Positions 23,645-32,075 of a stretch of 64,000 bases of DNA are shown piece by piece; the first letter of the stretch is position 1; each line of letters opens with the position of its first letter. This DNA comes from Variovorax sp. J22P240. Lineage in GTDB: Bacteria; Pseudomonadota; Gammaproteobacteria; Burkholderiales; Burkholderiaceae_C. The DNA is taken from the NCBI RefSeq assembly GCF_030316855.1, contig NZ_JASZYR010000012.1, positions 1 through 64,000 of the forward strand, in the 5' to 3' direction. A program made the position numbers and the translations under genes. Below the pieces are notes generated by a model. The model saw only the letters and a list, made by a program, of their open reading frames with translations, was not told the origin of the DNA and ran no database searches.

Positions 23645-24648
23645 CAGCAGACTCCGAAGGTGATGCCGCGCATTTTGAGGTGGCGGCGGTAGAGGGACGA
23701 GGCCTTGTCGGCCACGGTGTGCAGTTCGGCGCGCAAGTCCAGCGGCAGACACTTGGGGCGCTGCGATTCGAGCACCGGCTTGTCCTGCAGGAAGATCGTG
23801 TCCTGGAAGGCGCGCAGCGCCGTGTCGTCGCGCTCGAAGTCGGCGGTGGCAAGGCGGAACCAGACGCGGCTGCGCTCGGCGTCGATCGGGCAGATGTAAA
23901 GCGCGATCGATTCGCGGTAGTCGTCGATCCCGACGCTCGCGGCCTCGGGGATCTTGGTGAGCACCGCCGTATAGGGTGCGGTGACTTCGTAGGTGTACTC
24001 GACCTGCGCGGGCGCGGTCGAGTTGATGGTGGATTGCGGCTGCCAGGCCTTGCAGCCCGTTGCGAGCAAGCCGTGCGGCGTGGCTTCGACGCGATAGTCG
24101 TCGATCGCGGTCATGTCGCGCGCGCCGAGCCAGCCCTCATGCACGAAGCCGAAATGCGACATGTCGAGGAAATTCTCGACCAGGCGCGGCGCGCTGGTCT
24201 CTACGTCGTAGGGGCCGCAGGTGAGCTTGCGCAGGCGCATGTCGTCCTCGGGCGCGAATGCGGGTATCGCATCGCCCTCGCCGTCGGCCGGGGCATCGAG
24301 CCGTACCCACACCAGGCCATGCGCCTCGCGCGCCGCATGGGTCATGGCGCGGTGCGTGGCCGGGGGAACGAACTCTGGCAGCGCCGGAACCTGCATGCAG
24401 CGACCGCCGGCCTCGAAACGCCAGCCGTGGTACGGGCATTCAAGACGTGCGCCGCCCTCGCATTGCACCACCCGGCCGAGCGAGAGTTGGGCGCCGCGAT
24501 GCGGGCAGCGATCCGTCCATGCATGAACGGCTGCCACATCGTCGCGCCACAGCACAAGGCTTTCGCCGAGCACGCGGACGGCGACGGGTGCTGCTGCCAC
24601 GTCTTCCGCCAGCGCGACCGGATGCCAGAGTTGTCTTTCAATCATCAT
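23644..24648 (-). CDS. Rieske 2Fe-2S aromatic-ring-hydroxylating-type oxygenase subunit
   Basis: Oxygenase component of a Rieske non-haem iron system, 334 residues. Rieske cluster ligands: C48, H50 (CPHRG) and C71, H74 (CPYHGW). Mononuclear-iron motif ENFLDMSHFGFVHEG with D162, H165 and H170. The C-terminal catalytic domain resembles monooxygenase/O- or N-demethylase members. No reductase or ferredoxin partner is in the window. Overlap with the deaminase gene and the purine neighbours suggest a purine-type substrate; this is inference. The start MMIERQLW is preferred; an upstream ATG adds an unlikely leader. Confidence 0.88.
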   Translation of the reverse strand: MMIERQLWHPVALAEDVAAAPVAVRVLGESLVLWRDDVAAVHAWTDRCPHRGAQLSLGRVVQCEGGARLECPYHGWRFEAGGRCMQVPALPEFVPPATHRAMTHAAREAHGLVWVRLDAPADGEGDAIPAFAPEDDMRLRKLTCGPYDVETSAPRLVENFLDMSHFGFVHEGWLGARDMTAIDDYRVEATPHGLLATGCKAWQPQSTINSTAPAQVEYTYEVTAPYTAVLTKIPEAASVGIDDYRESIALYICPIDAERSRVWFRLATADFERDDTALRAFQDTIFLQDKPVLESQRPKCLPLDLRAELHTVADKASSLYRRHLKMRGITFGVC

Positions 24649-24722
24649 GAGTCGCGATTCACCCCCATCAAAGGAAAAGGGTTGCACTTGGCAACCCTCC
24701 ACTCCTTCCGTCAGTGACGGAT

Positions 24723-25892
24723 TTACTTCTTCTCGCCGCCGGGCACGGAGCCTTCAACGCCCTTGACGTAGAAGTTGACGCCGCTCAGGAACTTGTCGTC
24801 CGCCGCGGATCCGGCAGCCACCAGCTCCTTGCCGTCCTGGCCGACGATCGGGCCCTTCCAGATCACGAAGCTGCCGTCCTTCAGGCCCTTCTTGACTTCC
24901 TCGACCTTGGCCTTGGTCTCGGCCGGCACGTCTTCGGCGATCGACACCAGGTCGATCGCGCCTTCCTTCACGCCCCACCAGCTCTGGCCGGTGACCCACT
25001 TGCCGTCCAGCATGTCCTGCGTTGCCTTGATGTAGTACGGCGCCCAGTTGATGGTCGCCGAGGCCAGGTGGGCCTTCGGGCCGTAGGCGGTCATGTCCGA
25101 GTCCCAACCGAAGGCGCGCTTGCCCTTTTCCTGCGCGGTCTTGAGCACGGCCGGCGAGTCGGTGTTCTGGAACAGCACGTCGGCGCCGCCGTTGATCAGC
25201 GCGGTCGCCGCCTCGGTTTCCTTCGGCGGGCTGAACCATTCGTTGACCCACACCACCTTGGTCGTGACCTTCGGGTTCACCGATTGCGCGCCGAGCGTGA
25301 AGCTGTTGATGTTGCGCAGCACTTCGGGGATCGGCACCGAACCGACCACGCCCAGCGTGTTGCTCTTGGTCATCGAGCCGGCAATGATGCCGGCCATGTA
25401 CGCGCCTTCGTAGGTGCGGCTGTCGTAGGTGCGCATGTTCTCGGCGGTCTTGTAGCCGGTGGCATGCTCGAACTTGACGTCCTTGTTGTCGGCCGCGACC
25501 TTGAGCATGGGCTCCATGTAGCCGAAGGTGGTGCCGAAGATCAGCTTGTTGCCCTGGCTCACCATGTCGCGGAACACGCGCTCGGCGTCGGCGCCCTCGG
25601 GCACGCTTTCGACGAAGGTGGTCTTGATCTTGTCGCCGAATTCCTTCTCGATGGCCTTGCGGCCGTTGTCGTGCGCGAAGGTCCAGCCGCCGTCGCCGAC
25701 TGGGCCGACATAGGCAAAGGCGATGTTCAACGGCGCTGCGGAGGCGGGTGCCGCGGCAGCCGGCGCCGGGGCCGGGGCGGCGGGTGCGGGTGCCGGCGCT
25801 TCTTCCTTCTTGCCGCAGCCGATGAGTGCGGCCGAAGCCACCGCCGTCAGGGCTGCCAGCTTGAGCAGGGAACGCTTGTTCAGATCATTCAT
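24723..25892 (-). CDS. BMP-family purine nucleoside-binding lipoprotein 2
   Basis: Lipid-anchored substrate-binding protein (389 residues) of the ABC importer encoded immediately downstream in coordinate order (25.9-29.6 kb). Lipobox LIGC (cysteine near residue 26) is followed by an Ala/Pro low-complexity linker (about 31-54). The BMP fold starts at LNIAFAYVGPVGDGGWTFAH and includes GNKLIFGTTFGYMEPMLKVA and YEGAYMAGIIAGSMTKSN. It is clearly paralogous to the protein at 21.3-22.4 kb but has the anchor that protein lacks. Confidence 0.92.
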   Translation of the reverse strand: MNDLNKRSLLKLAALTAVASAALIGCGKKEEAPAPAPAAPAPAPAAAAPASAAPLNIAFAYVGPVGDGGWTFAHDNGRKAIEKEFGDKIKTTFVESVPEGADAERVFRDMVSQGNKLIFGTTFGYMEPMLKVAADNKDVKFEHATGYKTAENMRTYDSRTYEGAYMAGIIAGSMTKSNTLGVVGSVPIPEVLRNINSFTLGAQSVNPKVTTKVVWVNEWFSPPKETEAATALINGGADVLFQNTDSPAVLKTAQEKGKRAFGWDSDMTAYGPKAHLASATINWAPYYIKATQDMLDGKWVTGQSWWGVKEGAIDLVSIAEDVPAETKAKVEEVKKGLKDGSFVIWKGPIVGQDGKELVAAGSAADDKFLSGVNFYVKGVEGSVPGGEKK

Positions 25893-25944
25893 TTGTTTGA
25901 AATCCTCAAAGGACAGGTTGGCGGAGAAACAAAACGAAACGCGA

Positions 25945-26868
25945 TTATGAGCCGGGGTAGAACGGTTTTCCTATGGAGGCCGGCATGTTGACGCGGATGA
26001 AGGCCGGGTTGCGCGAGATCAGCGCCAGCACCACGATCGGCGCGATGTACTGCAGCATGCTGAGGAACTGGCTGGGCACGTTGACCCCGGTGCTCTGCAG
26101 GTGAAACCCCAGCATCGAGACGCCGCCGAACAGGTAGGCACCGAGCAGCACGCGGATCGGCCGCCAGGTGGCAAAGGTGGTGAGCGCAAGCGCGATCCAG
26201 CCGCGACCGGCGACCATGCCCTCGACCCACAGCGGCGTGTAGACGGTCGACAGGTAGGCCCCTGCCAAACCGCACAGCGCACCGCCCGCAATCACCGCCA
26301 TGAAGCGGATGCGCCGCACCGGGTAGCCCAGCGCGTGCGAGGACTCCGGCGATTCGCCCACCGAGCGCAGCACCAGCCCGGCGCGCGTGCGGTAGAGGAA
26401 CCAGATCAGCCCGATCGTGAGCAGCACCGCGAAATACACCATCGGGTGGTGCCTGAACAGCGCCGGCCCGACGAGCGGGATGTCGCCGAGCACCGGCAGC
26501 GCATACGACACGCTCTGGGGCAGCTTGGCCTGCACGAAGTTGATGCCCAGGAAGGCCGAGAAGCCGACGCCGAAAAGGCTGAGCGCCAGCCCGGTCGCGT
26601 ACTGGTTGGTGTTGAGCCAGATGACCAGCACGCCGAAGAAGGCCGACAGCAGCGCACCCGCCGCCATGCCGGCAAGGAATCCGAGCCAGTTGTTGTGCGT
26701 GGTCACGACCGTGGCGAAGCCGGCGATGGCGGCGCAGAGCATGATGCCCTCGGCACCGAGGTTCACGATGCCGGCCTTCTCGTTGATCAGAAGGCCCAGC
26801 GCCGCGATGGCGAGCACCGTGCCGGCGCTGAGGGTCGACCCTAGGAGGAGTGCGTAGCTTTCCATCAT
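25945..26868 (-). CDS. Nucleoside-type ABC transporter permease, smaller subunit
   Basis: Inner-membrane permease of 307 residues in the branched-chain/simple-sugar permease superfamily (NupQ/YufQ-like). The start MMESYALLLGSTLSAGTVLA and the EKAGIVNLGAEGIMLCAAIA loop are characteristic; about eight membrane helices are visible. It overlaps the larger permease gene by 4 bp and pairs with it, the double ATPase and the BMP lipoprotein to make a complete importer. Confidence 0.92.
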   Translation of the reverse strand: MMESYALLLGSTLSAGTVLAIAALGLLINEKAGIVNLGAEGIMLCAAIAGFATVVTTHNNWLGFLAGMAAGALLSAFFGVLVIWLNTNQYATGLALSLFGVGFSAFLGINFVQAKLPQSVSYALPVLGDIPLVGPALFRHHPMVYFAVLLTIGLIWFLYRTRAGLVLRSVGESPESSHALGYPVRRIRFMAVIAGGALCGLAGAYLSTVYTPLWVEGMVAGRGWIALALTTFATWRPIRVLLGAYLFGGVSMLGFHLQSTGVNVPSQFLSMLQYIAPIVVLALISRNPAFIRVNMPASIGKPFYPGS

Positions 26869-28016
26869 GCGGCTCCTTCGGTGGGACGGGCAACGGGTGC
26901 GGTGAGAGGTGTGCTGGCTTGCAGCGACGAGGTGCCCGGCATCGCCGCGACAGCCTTGGGCGCCGACTTGCGCCGGATGCGATAGGCGATCAGCGTGTCA
27001 CACGCCAGCAGCGTGAACAACAGCAGCCCCTGGAACACACCCGTCAGCGACTTCGGCAGCCCGAGCCGCGACTGCGCAAGCTCGCCGCCGATGTAGAACA
27101 TGCTCATCAGGAGCGCCGAGAAGATCATCCCCACCGGATGCAGCCGCCCGACGAAGGCCACGATGATCGCAGCGAAGCCGTAGCCGGCCGGCACGTAAGG
27201 GTTGAGCTGGCCGATCGGGCCCGCCACTTCGAGTGCCCCGGCAAGGCCCGCCGCCCCACCCGAGGTCAGCAGCGCGATCCACACCGCGCGCCGTGCCGAG
27301 AAGCCCGCGTAGCGCGCGGCGGCCGGCGCCAACCCGCCGACCTGCTGCGCGAAGCCCGCGCGCGTGCGGAAGAGAAACACCCACAGCGCCGCCGAACCGA
27401 TCAGCGCGATCAGCAGGCCGATGCTCACCCGCGAGCCCTTCATCAACCGTGGGATCTGCGTCACCGCCTCGAAAGTCTTGGTCTGCGGAAAGTTGTAGCC
27501 CTGCGGGTCTTTCCATGGCCCGTAGACCATGTAGCCCAGCAGCAACGTCGCGACGTACACCAGCATCAGGCTCACGAGGATCTCGTTCGCGTTGAACTTG
27601 TCGCGCAGGAAAGCGACGATGCCGGCCCACACCATGCCGCCGGCGATGCCCGCGACCAGGATCGCCGCGACGATCCACGATCCCGTGGTCTTGTCGGCCA
27701 GCAGCGCAACGCCGCCGGCGGCGATCGCGCCAAAAACGAACTGGCCCTCGGCACCGATGTTCCACACATTCGAGCGAAAGCACACCGCAAGTCCGAGCGC
27801 GATGATCAGCAGCGGCGTCGCCTTGACCATCAGTTCGCCCAGCGCGTAGCCGCTCTTGATCGGCTCCCAGAAAAACACCAGGAGCCCCTTGACGGGGTCC
27901 TTGCCCAGCAGCGCGAAGAGCACCATGCCGATCACCACCGTGACCAGTAACGCCAGGATCGGTGAGCCGTAGCTCCAGAAGCGCGAGAGCTGCGGGCGGG
28001 GTTCGAGCTTAAGCAT
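26865..28016 (-). CDS. Nucleoside-type ABC transporter permease, larger subunit
   Basis: Second inner-membrane permease (383 residues, NupP/YufP-like) of the same importer. Landmarks: LMVKATPLLIIALGLAVCFR, SNVWNIGAEGQFVFGAIAAG and PYVPAGYGFAAIIVAFVGRL. A polar, Ala/Pro-rich C-terminal extension (about 350-383) is not part of the conserved domain. It overlaps the ATPase gene by 8 bp and the smaller permease gene by 4 bp, so the three are tightly coupled. Confidence 0.92.
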   Translation of the reverse strand: MLKLEPRPQLSRFWSYGSPILALLVTVVIGMVLFALLGKDPVKGLLVFFWEPIKSGYALGELMVKATPLLIIALGLAVCFRSNVWNIGAEGQFVFGAIAAGGVALLADKTTGSWIVAAILVAGIAGGMVWAGIVAFLRDKFNANEILVSLMLVYVATLLLGYMVYGPWKDPQGYNFPQTKTFEAVTQIPRLMKGSRVSIGLLIALIGSAALWVFLFRTRAGFAQQVGGLAPAAARYAGFSARRAVWIALLTSGGAAGLAGALEVAGPIGQLNPYVPAGYGFAAIIVAFVGRLHPVGMIFSALLMSMFYIGGELAQSRLGLPKSLTGVFQGLLLFTLLACDTLIAYRIRRKSAPKAVAAMPGTSSLQASTPLTAPVARPTEGAA

Positions 28017-29550
28017 GTGCCACCTCCGCGGACGCCGTGGCGGCGTGATGCGATCTGTCCCACAAACCGCTCATCCACTCGCCGATCTGCGGCACGGTGG
28101 CTGCGGCGCGGTCGATCGAAGGCGAGAGCCGGCCCTTGGCGATCACGTGCAGCCGGTCGCTGATCTCGAAGAGTTCGTCGAGTTCCTCACTCACCACGAG
28201 CACCGCACAACCGGCGTCGCGCAGCGCAAGAATCTCCCCGCGGATGAGCGCCGCAGCGCCCACATCCACGCCCCAGGTCGGCTGGGAGACGATGAAGATC
28301 TTCGGATTCGCGTCGATCTCGCGACCGACGATGAACTTCTGCAGGTTGCCGCCCGACAGCGAGCGTGCCGCCGCGTTGGGCCCACCGGCCTTGACGTTGA
28401 AGCGCTGGATGATGTCGCTCGCATGCTGCTGCAGCGCGCGGGTGCGAATCCAGCCGCCCTTGCCGACCGCGTTACCGCGGGTCAGCAGCAGGTTGTGCGC
28501 CAGACCGAGCGTCGGTACCGCGCCGCGGCCCAATCTTTCTTCCGGCACGAAATGCAGCCCCAGCGCACGCCGCCGGCGCGGTCTGAAATGCGCGGCCGGC
28601 TGGCCGAAGACCTGGATCATCGGCGCCTCGGCGCGCGTGTCTTCGCCTGAGAGCGCGTAGAGCAGTTCCTTCTGGCCGTTACCCGACACGCCGGCAATGC
28701 CCACCACCTCGCCGGCGCGCACGTCGAGCGAGATGCCGTCGAGATCGACGCCGAACTGGTCCTCGCGCGCCAGCGTCAGGCCTTTGACCTGCAGCGCTAC
28801 CGCGCCCGCGTGGATCGGCCGGTGCGTAAGCGGCGGCGGCTCGGCGCCGATCATCAGGCGCGACAGCGATTCGTTGGATTCGTTCTGCGGGTTGCACACC
28901 CCTGTCACCTTGCCGCCGCGCAGCACCGTGCAGGCCGTGCACAGTTCGCGGATCTCGTGCAGCTTGTGGCTGATGTAGAGGATGCTGCACCCTTCGGAGG
29001 CCAGCTTCTTGAGCACGACGAAGAGCCTTTGCACCGCCTGCGGCGTCAGCACCGAGGTCGGCTCGTCGAGGATCAGCAGCTTGGGATCGGTCAGCAGCGC
29101 GCGGATGATCTCGACGCGCTGCATCTCGCCGACCGACAGGGTGTGGACCGGCCGCGAGGGATCCATATCCAGTCCGTACTCGCCTGCCTTGGCCTCCACC
29201 CGGCGCGCCACCTCGGCCAACGCCAGGCTCTTGTCGAGCCCGAGCCAGACGTTCTCGGCCACGGTCAGGGTGTCGAAGAGGCTGAAGTGCTGGAACACCA
29301 TGCTGATGCCCAGCGCCCTCGCCTCCTGCGGATTGCGCACGTTGACCGGCTGGCCGTTGAACATCACGCTGCCTTCATCCGGCTTCACAGAGCCGTAGAT
29401 GATCTTCATCAGCGTGGATTTGCCGGCGCCGTTTTCGCCGAGAACCGCGTGGGTTTCACCGGGCGCCACCGTCAGCGAAACATCGCTGTTGGCGACCACC
29501 GCGGGATAGCGCTTGGTGATGTGCGCGAGCTGTAATCTGTGGATTGTCAT
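28009..29550 (-). CDS. Nucleoside-type ABC transporter, double ATP-binding protein
   Basis: Peripheral ATPase of 513 residues with two fused nucleotide-binding domains (NupO/YufO-like). Domain 1: Walker A GENGAGKST, signature LSVGEMQRVEI, Walker B LLILDEPTSVL. Domain 2 is the degenerate half usual in this family: GVSGNGQKE in the P-loop position, signature LSGGNLQK and IVSQPTWGVDVG with Gln in the catalytic position. Hydrolysis is therefore probably carried by domain 1. It starts 70 bp after the AzgA-like permease gene. Confidence 0.93.
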   Translation of the reverse strand: MTIHRLQLAHITKRYPAVVANSDVSLTVAPGETHAVLGENGAGKSTLMKIIYGSVKPDEGSVMFNGQPVNVRNPQEARALGISMVFQHFSLFDTLTVAENVWLGLDKSLALAEVARRVEAKAGEYGLDMDPSRPVHTLSVGEMQRVEIIRALLTDPKLLILDEPTSVLTPQAVQRLFVVLKKLASEGCSILYISHKLHEIRELCTACTVLRGGKVTGVCNPQNESNESLSRLMIGAEPPPLTHRPIHAGAVALQVKGLTLAREDQFGVDLDGISLDVRAGEVVGIAGVSGNGQKELLYALSGEDTRAEAPMIQVFGQPAAHFRPRRRRALGLHFVPEERLGRGAVPTLGLAHNLLLTRGNAVGKGGWIRTRALQQHASDIIQRFNVKAGGPNAAARSLSGGNLQKFIVGREIDANPKIFIVSQPTWGVDVGAAALIRGEILALRDAGCAVLVVSEELDELFEISDRLHVIAKGRLSPSIDRAAATVPQIGEWMSGLWDRSHHAATASAEVAHA

Positions 29551-29588
29551 GCCTATGCCTGGCCTGTGGGTTGTCGTTCGAGCCCTGA

Positions 29589-29606
29589 ATCGCCCCCCGG
29601 GGCGAT
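29589..29606 (-). terminator. Inverted repeat between permease and ABC ATPase genes
   Basis: ATCGCCCC and GGGGCGAT flank a CC centre, directly beside the palindrome GGCGATCGCC (29601-29610). It lies 14 bp after the stop of the AzgA-like permease gene. No T-run follows, so it may slow or partly terminate transcription, or protect the upstream mRNA, rather than end the operon. Confidence 0.4.
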
Positions 29607-29619
29607 CGCCTTATTGTCG

Positions 29620-30984
29620 TCAGTGTCCGCCGATGTAAATGAACTTGAAAAGGAACACGCCGCCGATCAGCCACACCATCCAGTGCACCTGTTTGGCCTG
29701 GCCGGTGAACAGCTTGAGCACCGCATAGGTGATGAAGCCAAAGGCCAGGCCGTTGGCGATGGAATAAGTGAAAGGCATCGTCAGTGCCGTCACGGCAGCC
29801 GGGATGACCTCGGTCGTCTCGTCCCAATCGAGTTCGGTCAGTTCCCTAAGCATCAAACAGGCCACGAAGAACAGAGCGGGTGCGGTGGCATAGGCCGGCA
29901 CCGCGCCAGCCAGCGGCGAAATGACCAGCGCCGCGAGGAACAGAACCGCCACCGTGAGCGCCGTGAGGCCCGTGCGGCCGCCGGCCTGCACGCCCGCAGC
30001 GCTCTCGACATAGGCGGTCGTGCTGGAGGTGCCCAGCAGCGAGCCCGCGAAGATCGCGCCGCTGTCGGCCAGCAGCGCCTTGTTGAGCCGATCCATCTTG
30101 CCCGGGACCAGCAGGCCGGCACGCCGGGCCACGCCCATCAGCGTGCCGGTGGCGTCGAACAGCTCGACCAGGAAGAAGACCAGGATCACGTTCAGGATGC
30201 CACCCGAAAGCGCCGACTTGATGTCCAACTGCAGGAAGGTTGGCGCGATCGACGGCGGCGCCGCGAAGATGCCGTGGAAGGTGTTGCCGCCGAAGAAGAA
30301 GGACAGCACGGTGACCGCGATGATGCCGATCAGGATCGCGCCGGGCACCTTGAGCCGGTCGAGCACCACGATCAGGAAGAAGCCCAGCGTCGCCAGGACG
30401 ACCTGCGGCGTGTGCAGGTCGCCGAGCGTGATGTAGGTCGCCTTCGACGGCGCCACGATGCCAGCGCTCTTGAGCGCGATGATCGCAAGGAAGAGACCGA
30501 TTCCGACCGTGATCGCGATGCGGATCGATTGCGGGATGCCGCGGATGATCAGCTCCCGCAGCTTGAACACCGTGACCAGCAGGAAGAGGCAGCCCGAGAC
30601 GAACACCGCTCCCAGCGCTGCCTGCCACGTGAAGCCCATCTGCAGCACGACCACGTAGGCAAAGTAGGCGTTGAGCCCCATGCCCGGCGCCAAGGCGATC
30701 GGGTAGTTGGCGTAGAGCGCCATGATGCCCGTGCCCAAAGCGGCGATCAGGCAGGTGGCGACGAACACCGCGTCCTTCGGCATGCCCGCGTCGCCGAGGA
30801 TCGACGGATTGACGAAGATGATGTAGGCCATCGTCAGGAAGGTGGTGAGGCCCGCCACCAGTTCGGTGCGAATCGTGGTGTTGTGCTCCCTGAGCTTGAA
30901 CACCCGTTCCAGCAAGCCTGTCGAGGTGGGCTGCGCTGGGGCTCCGTGCTCCTTGATGTCGAGCACTTGTTCTGTCCGGTTCAT
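29620..30984 (-). CDS. AzgA-like purine permease (NCS2 superfamily)
   Basis: Proton-coupled inner-membrane transporter of 454 residues, closest to the adenine/guanine/hypoxanthine AzgA group. Conserved segments: TELVAGLTTFLTMAYIIFVN, ALAPGMGLNAYFAYVVVLQM and SSTTAYVESAAGVQAGGRTG; about 12-13 helices. It would import free purine bases as substrates for the adenine deaminase, guanine deaminase and xanthine dehydrogenase encoded around it. It follows the LysR gene by 72 bp on the same strand. Confidence 0.93.
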   Translation of the reverse strand: MNRTEQVLDIKEHGAPAQPTSTGLLERVFKLREHNTTIRTELVAGLTTFLTMAYIIFVNPSILGDAGMPKDAVFVATCLIAALGTGIMALYANYPIALAPGMGLNAYFAYVVVLQMGFTWQAALGAVFVSGCLFLLVTVFKLRELIIRGIPQSIRIAITVGIGLFLAIIALKSAGIVAPSKATYITLGDLHTPQVVLATLGFFLIVVLDRLKVPGAILIGIIAVTVLSFFFGGNTFHGIFAAPPSIAPTFLQLDIKSALSGGILNVILVFFLVELFDATGTLMGVARRAGLLVPGKMDRLNKALLADSGAIFAGSLLGTSSTTAYVESAAGVQAGGRTGLTALTVAVLFLAALVISPLAGAVPAYATAPALFFVACLMLRELTELDWDETTEVIPAAVTALTMPFTYSIANGLAFGFITYAVLKLFTGQAKQVHWMVWLIGGVFLFKFIYIGGH

Positions 30985-31056
30985 CGTCTTGTCTCCGAGT
31001 CTTTATGGATCGATGGCGTTGTCTGTCCTTGCTCGCGACGCCGGCGCGAGATCTAT

Positions 31057-32010
31057 CTATTCGGGGCCGCCCGCCACCGCCTGGGGCCGCAGCGATGCCG
31101 CCACGGCCTTCGCCCGCTCGCGCAGCCAGCGCGCCGAGCTCGACGAATGCGTGCGCTCATGCCAGAGCTGGTAGTACATGAGGCGCGGCAGCGGCACCGG
31201 GCATTCGAGGATCGCGACCGGCAGCCGGTCGAGGAAGCGCTCGCAATACTGGCGGCCGGTGGTCAACACCAGCAGGCTGGACGCCACCATGTCGGGGATG
31301 AGACCGAAGTGCGCGCAGCGTGCCGTGATGTTGCGCTGGCGGCCCATCTCGTCGAGCATCTGGTCGATGATCCCGCGCGCGCCGGGATGGGTCGGCGTCG
31401 GTGCGATGTGCTCGGCCGCGAGCCAGCTCTCCAGGTCCCAGCCGCGCCGCACGGCCGGATGGTCCTTGTTGACCAGCGAGACGATCTCGTCGCCGAACAG
31501 GCGCGCCATGTGCAGGTCTTCCGGCGGCTTCAGCCAGTTGCCGATGACGACGTCGACCTGCCCGAGCGAGAGGTGCGCGTGATAGTCCGAATCGGAGGTC
31601 AGCGGATGGATCTCGATGTGGCACAACGGCGCCTGGCTCTTGATCTGCGCCACCAGCTGCGGCAGGAAGATCGGGTCCATGTAGTCGCTCGCCGCGATGC
31701 GGAAGGTGGTGGCCGCCGTCTGCGGATCGAAGCCGCGTGCATCGCTGAACAGCACCTCGGCCGAACGCAGGATCGCCGCCGCGGGTTCGATCATCCGCAG
31801 GCCCGCATCGGTCGGCACCATGCCCGACCCGGAGCGCACCAGCAACGGGTCGCCCGACAGTTCGCGCAGCCGCTTGAGGGCTGCGGAGACGGCGGGCTGG
31901 TACATCCCCAATCGGATGGCGGCACGCGAGACGCTGCGGTCGGTGAGCACGGTGTGTAGAACCCGGATGAGATGAAGATCGATCTTGTCGAGAAGCGCTT
32001 GGTCTCTCAT
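31057..32010 (-). CDS. LysR-family transcriptional regulator (purine locus)
   Basis: A 317-residue LysR protein with an N-terminal winged helix (about 10-70, DLHLIRVLHTVLTDRSVSRA and MYQPAVSAALKRLRELSGDP) and an effector domain starting at ATTFRIAASDYMDPIFLPQL. It is embedded between xdhB and the AzgA-like permease gene on the same strand and is not divergent, so it may be co-transcribed with xdhAB and act on promoters elsewhere in the locus. A purine or urate-like effector is inferred from position only. Confidence 0.9.
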   Translation of the reverse strand: MRDQALLDKIDLHLIRVLHTVLTDRSVSRAAIRLGMYQPAVSAALKRLRELSGDPLLVRSGSGMVPTDAGLRMIEPAAAILRSAEVLFSDARGFDPQTAATTFRIAASDYMDPIFLPQLVAQIKSQAPLCHIEIHPLTSDSDYHAHLSLGQVDVVIGNWLKPPEDLHMARLFGDEIVSLVNKDHPAVRRGWDLESWLAAEHIAPTPTHPGARGIIDQMLDEMGRQRNITARCAHFGLIPDMVASSLLVLTTGRQYCERFLDRLPVAILECPVPLPRLMYYQLWHERTHSSSSARWLRERAKAVAASLRPQAVAGGPE

Positions 32011-32075
32011 AGCTGCCCACGGTGGTCTGGAATGTGCGGGCAGTTATACAGCGCTGCATTCACATGGAGGTGCCC

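Noticed and set aside
25730..25810. Repetitive GCC/GGC-rich stretch in BMP gene 2
   Set aside because: It encodes an Ala/Pro linker after the lipobox, a common spacer in lipoproteins, not a separate repeat element.
28009..29550. Gln replacing the catalytic Glu in the second Walker B of the ABC ATPase
   Set aside because: The degenerate second domain with a QPTxGxDVG motif is usual in the nucleoside/simple-sugar ATPase family, so it is not a defect.
29820..31959. Several long plus-strand open frames of charged, low-complexity sequence opposite the permease and LysR genes
   Set aside because: They mirror the minus-strand AzgA-like and LysR genes and show no conserved motif.
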